From assembly GCF_030439915.1 (NCBI RefSeq), contig NZ_JAQFJG010000014.1, positions 1 through 48,420 of the forward strand: a stretch of DNA of 48,420 nucleotides, written 5' to 3'. The stretch is from Streptococcus sp. SPS1 (GTDB lineage: Bacteria; Bacillota; Bacilli; Lactobacillales; Streptococcaceae). Numbering within the stretch: the stretch's first letter is position 1; each line of letters begins with the position of its first letter. The position numbers and the translations under genes were made by a program. A model generated the notes under the pieces. The model was not told the origin of the DNA. It saw only the letters and a program-made list of their open reading frames with translations, and did not search any database. Positions 46,600 to 48,420 of the stretch are shown here, in pieces.

Positions 46600-47025
46600 T
46601 TCGATGAAAATTAAAGAGCAGGTCAAAGTTAGATTGCAGTAACTTGAAACTGGAATAGTACAACACAACTTCTAAATTCTTGTTAGAAATTTGATTTGAA
46701 TTCCCTAATCAATTTATTCATATTCTATTTCGACCTCATAGGAAGAGAACAAGGTGATTAGACCATTCGGGCTACTTTTAGCTATTATAGTGAATTGAAT
46801 CTACAATAGTACAACGCGATTCATAAAACCTTGAGCTCACGAATGAGGTAGGGTGAACACTCAATTTTAGATTTCTAATTATACATATGAATGCACCAGT
46901 TGGATTTTGATTGCTCAATTCAAGCTGCATCATGGGTGATGAGCACACTGTTACGCTTTTATATCATGAAGAAATAAATTAATATATAAGCTGTATTTAT
47001 AAATTAAAAAGAATATCCTGATAAG
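46600..47025. other. Remnant-rich intergenic region
   Basis: No gene is credible here. TCGATGAAAATTAAAGAGCA (46601-46620) is a decayed boxC start. AATAGTACAACACAACTT (46655-46672) and TAGTGAATTGAATC plus TACAATAGTACAACGCGATT (about 46787-46821) look like two related ends. They recall the termini of pneumococcal IS630-Spn1/RUP sequences, which I could not compare directly. The rest is A/T-rich and unassigned. Confidence 0.4.
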
Positions 47026-47057
47026 CAAAATTCCTTTGTATAAGGGTTTTGTTTTTT
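47026..47057 (+). terminator. Possible terminator upstream of the SRR gene
   Basis: CAAAATTCCTT (47026-47036) pairs imperfectly with AAGGGTTTTG (47042-47051), followed by six Ts. Confidence 0.55.
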
Positions 47058-47216
47058 AATCTAAGCACTTGAAAAAATTTTTGGTTTGTCTTGAGAAAAA
47101 CCATAGAATAATCATGCATAAAAACAGGAATATAAACCAAGAATGAGCTGATTTACACTCATTTACGTGTCTGTGTAAAAAACTTATCTTATAATATATA
47201 TAAAATAGTAAAATGC

Positions 47217-47227
47217 TTTTTTTTTTT
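47217..47227 (+). repeat. T11 homopolymer upstream of the SRR gene
   Basis: Eleven consecutive Ts lie 24 nt upstream of the -35 of the SRR promoter. Length change here would alter upstream spacing only. Confidence 0.6.
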
Positions 47228-47250
47228 AGGTAAAAATACGTTCAAGTTTC

Positions 47251-47279
47251 TTGCTATTTTGGGTTTCTTGTTCTATAAT
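47251..47279 (+). promoter_or_regulatory. Promoter of the SRR glycoprotein gene
   Basis: TTGCTA (47251-47256), 17 nt and TATAAT (47274-47279), 60 nt before the start codon. A further TATAAT at 47190-47195 has no matching -35. Confidence 0.65.
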
Positions 47280-47339
47280 ATAGTATGGTATCTTATTTAT
47301 ATTTATAAATGAAAACAATACTTGAAAGGAAGCTTTACA

Positions 47340-48420
47340 ATGTTTTTTAGACGACAAGAAGGTAAATATAGAGAAACAGATCGTGTGACTCGTTTCAAAT
47401 TGATTAAGTCGGGTAAGCATTGGTTGCGAGCTGCGATTTCTCAATTTGGCCTTTTTAAAGTCTTGCGTGGTGGTGTAGATACTGCCCAGGTAACAACTGA
47501 AGTTATTGAAGAGCAAGCATCCACTACACTGACTGGACTGGATATTTTGAAGGGGATAGCTGCAGTTGGGACGGTGTTTGGAGGAGCAGTTGCGACACAA
47601 ACAACTGTTTATGCCAATGATGCCCTCGAAAAGACAGTAGAGGCCAAGGAAACACTTGCAAATACAGACACAGTAACTTTGGGAACAGTGAAAGATCAGG
47701 AGAGGGCTCAAGCCGACAGCTTATCAGTTTCTGTTAACCAAAGCCAATCCATGTCTGAGGAGGCTTCCAAGAATGCAAGTAAACATCTTTCAGAAAGTGA
47801 AAGTCAATCAGTAAATCTTTCCACAAGTGAATCAATATCAGCTTCTGGAACTGCTAGTGCATCAGAGTCAGTCCTAACAAGTGATTCTCAATCTCAAGTT
47901 GGATCGACTTCTGAGCTTTTGCAGTCACTAACATCGGCAACAGCATCAAATAAAGAGACAGCTGTTCGTCAGGGAAATGTAACTAACACAAAAGTTGCTG
48001 AAGATCGCAAACGTTTATCCGAAATCTCGGCTGAAATGGAGAAACTCCTAGCTCAGTCTGCGGGTCTATCTGGTACTGATGTAGCAGTTGCTAAGGTGAA
48101 TGCGGCTGTATTAGCTATCGAAGAAGCTCTTAAAAATCCAGATGCTGATTTGACAGATGTTATCAAACAGGCGGAAGCTGCACGAAACTCAATTCGGATT
48201 GTTATAAACCGTGCTAACAATGGTGCACAAAGTCCATTTCGTGGTAAACTAATGCCGACGGGAGTAGGATTCCGCTCAACTCCAGAGGAGGAAGCCTCAG
48301 CAAGTGAAAGTACCTCAGAATCAGAAAGTACCTCAGTAAGTGAGTCGGCTTCTAAGAGCGCCTCAGCAAGTGAAAGTACCTCAGAATCAGAAAGTACCTC
48401 AGTAAGTGAGTCGGCTTCTA
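47340..48420 (+). CDS. Serine-rich repeat glycoprotein adhesin, 5' part
   Basis: First 360 codons of an SRR adhesin that runs off the window. The start ATG at 47340 has GAAAGGA upstream. The long signal peptide (about residues 1-92) carries KLIKSGKHW (20-28), a match to the KxYKxGKxW accessory-Sec motif, then a hydrophobic stretch (LDILKGIAAVGTVFGGAVA) and likely cleavage after VYA. A first Ser-rich region (about 108-200) is followed by a short charged helical region (about 215-300; EDRKRLSEISAEMEKLLAQS...) instead of an obvious beta-rich ligand domain, then by Ser-rich repeats from about residue 318. Homologues (PsrP, Fap1, GspB) are glycosylated and exported by SecA2/SecY2, so those genes should lie beyond the right edge. 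Confidence 0.92.
   Translation, partial: MFFRRQEGKYRETDRVTRFKLIKSGKHWLRAAISQFGLFKVLRGGVDTAQVTTEVIEEQASTTLTGLDILKGIAAVGTVFGGAVATQTTVYANDALEKTVEAKETLANTDTVTLGTVKDQERAQADSLSVSVNQSQSMSEEASKNASKHLSESESQSVNLSTSESISASGTASASESVLTSDSQSQVGSTSELLQSLTSATASNKETAVRQGNVTNTKVAEDRKRLSEISAEMEKLLAQSAGLSGTDVAVAKVNAAVLAIEEALKNPDADLTDVIKQAEAARNSIRIVINRANNGAQSPFRGKLMPTGVGFRSTPEEEASASESTSESESTSVSESASKSASASESTSESESTSVSESAS
48294..48420 (+). repeat. 66-bp tandem repeat in the second Ser-rich region
   Basis: The sequence from 48301 recurs exactly at 48367 (period 66 bp, 22 aa: SESTSESESTSVSESASKSA). Within each unit AGTACCTCAG occurs twice. The array continues past the window, as expected for SRR2 of these adhesins. 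Confidence 0.9.

Noticed and set aside
46895..46950. Possible fragment of an ABC transporter ATPase on the minus strand (VLITHDAA followed by a stop)
   Set aside because: Only a few residues resemble the H-loop and no other motif is nearby; chance is likely.
47226..47711. Minus-strand open frame of 161 codons opposite the SRR gene
   Set aside because: It is antisense to the SRR signal-peptide region and is rich in Cys and Phe as expected for a reverse reading.

Overview
The window looks like chromosome of a mitis-group Streptococcus, most like S. mitis or a close relative of S. pneumoniae. The reasons are the low-GC Gram-positive coding style, seven recognisable BOX repeats, a mevalonate operon, the FabT-regulated fab/acc cluster built on FabM and FabK, LiaFSR, a ComE box, a YSIRK/LPXTG surface protein and the start of a serine-rich repeat (SRR) adhesin. 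Species assignment is inference from gene content; no search was run.

Layout. 1-2.4 kb: a cell-wall-anchored surface protein preceded by a 12-G tract. 2.4-6.5 kb: BOX, then mvaK1-mvaD-mvaK2-fni (mevalonate to IPP/DMAPP), with every junction overlapping. 6.6-9 kb: liaF-liaS-liaR envelope-stress system. 9-10.4 kb: tig. 10.5-14.7 kb (minus): recD2, then rnhC-lepB. 14.7-18 kb: zapA-like, cvpA, mutS2. 18.1-19.7 kb: glycine riboswitch and Na+/amino-acid symporter. 19.8-21.5 kb: an AhpD-like protein and a TDT-family membrane protein. 21.5-24.8 kb (minus): T-box-controlled serS, manO-like (DUF956) and aspartokinase. 25.2-35.7 kb: fabM, then fabT-fabH-acpP-fabK-fabD-fabG-fabF-accB-fabZ-accC-accD-accA, with FabT-type palindromes before fabT and fabK. 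35.8-36.8 kb: a ComE box, a double-glycine peptide gene that I take to be the briC orthologue, and a CPBP membrane protease. 37-38.4 kb (minus): efp-yqhY-nusB. 38.7-39.8 kb (minus): butanediol dehydrogenase with a cre inside its promoter. 39.9-43.1 kb (minus): gatC-gatA-gatB. 43.2-44.9 kb: prfC. 44.9-45.5 kb: a non-coding array of degenerate ~79-nt hairpin units ending in a terminator. 45.6-46.5 kb: an Rpn/PD-(D/E)XK family protein. 46.6-47.3 kb: remnant-rich spacer. 47.34 kb to the end: 5' part of an SRR glycoprotein gene.

Working together. The window holds isoprenoid precursor synthesis, envelope-stress sensing and complete type II fatty acid synthesis. A quorum-sensing-controlled secreted peptide sits directly downstream of the fatty acid genes. 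Three RNA-level controls are readable: a glycine riboswitch whose alternative pairing predicts an OFF switch, a serS T-box, and many intrinsic terminators, one of which contains the fni stop codon. The points most worth a second look are the ComE box plus double-glycine peptide beside fab/acc, the ~79-nt array after prfC, the poly-G tract in the leader of the LPXTG protein, and the SRR adhesin with its helical, non-canonical N-terminal region.
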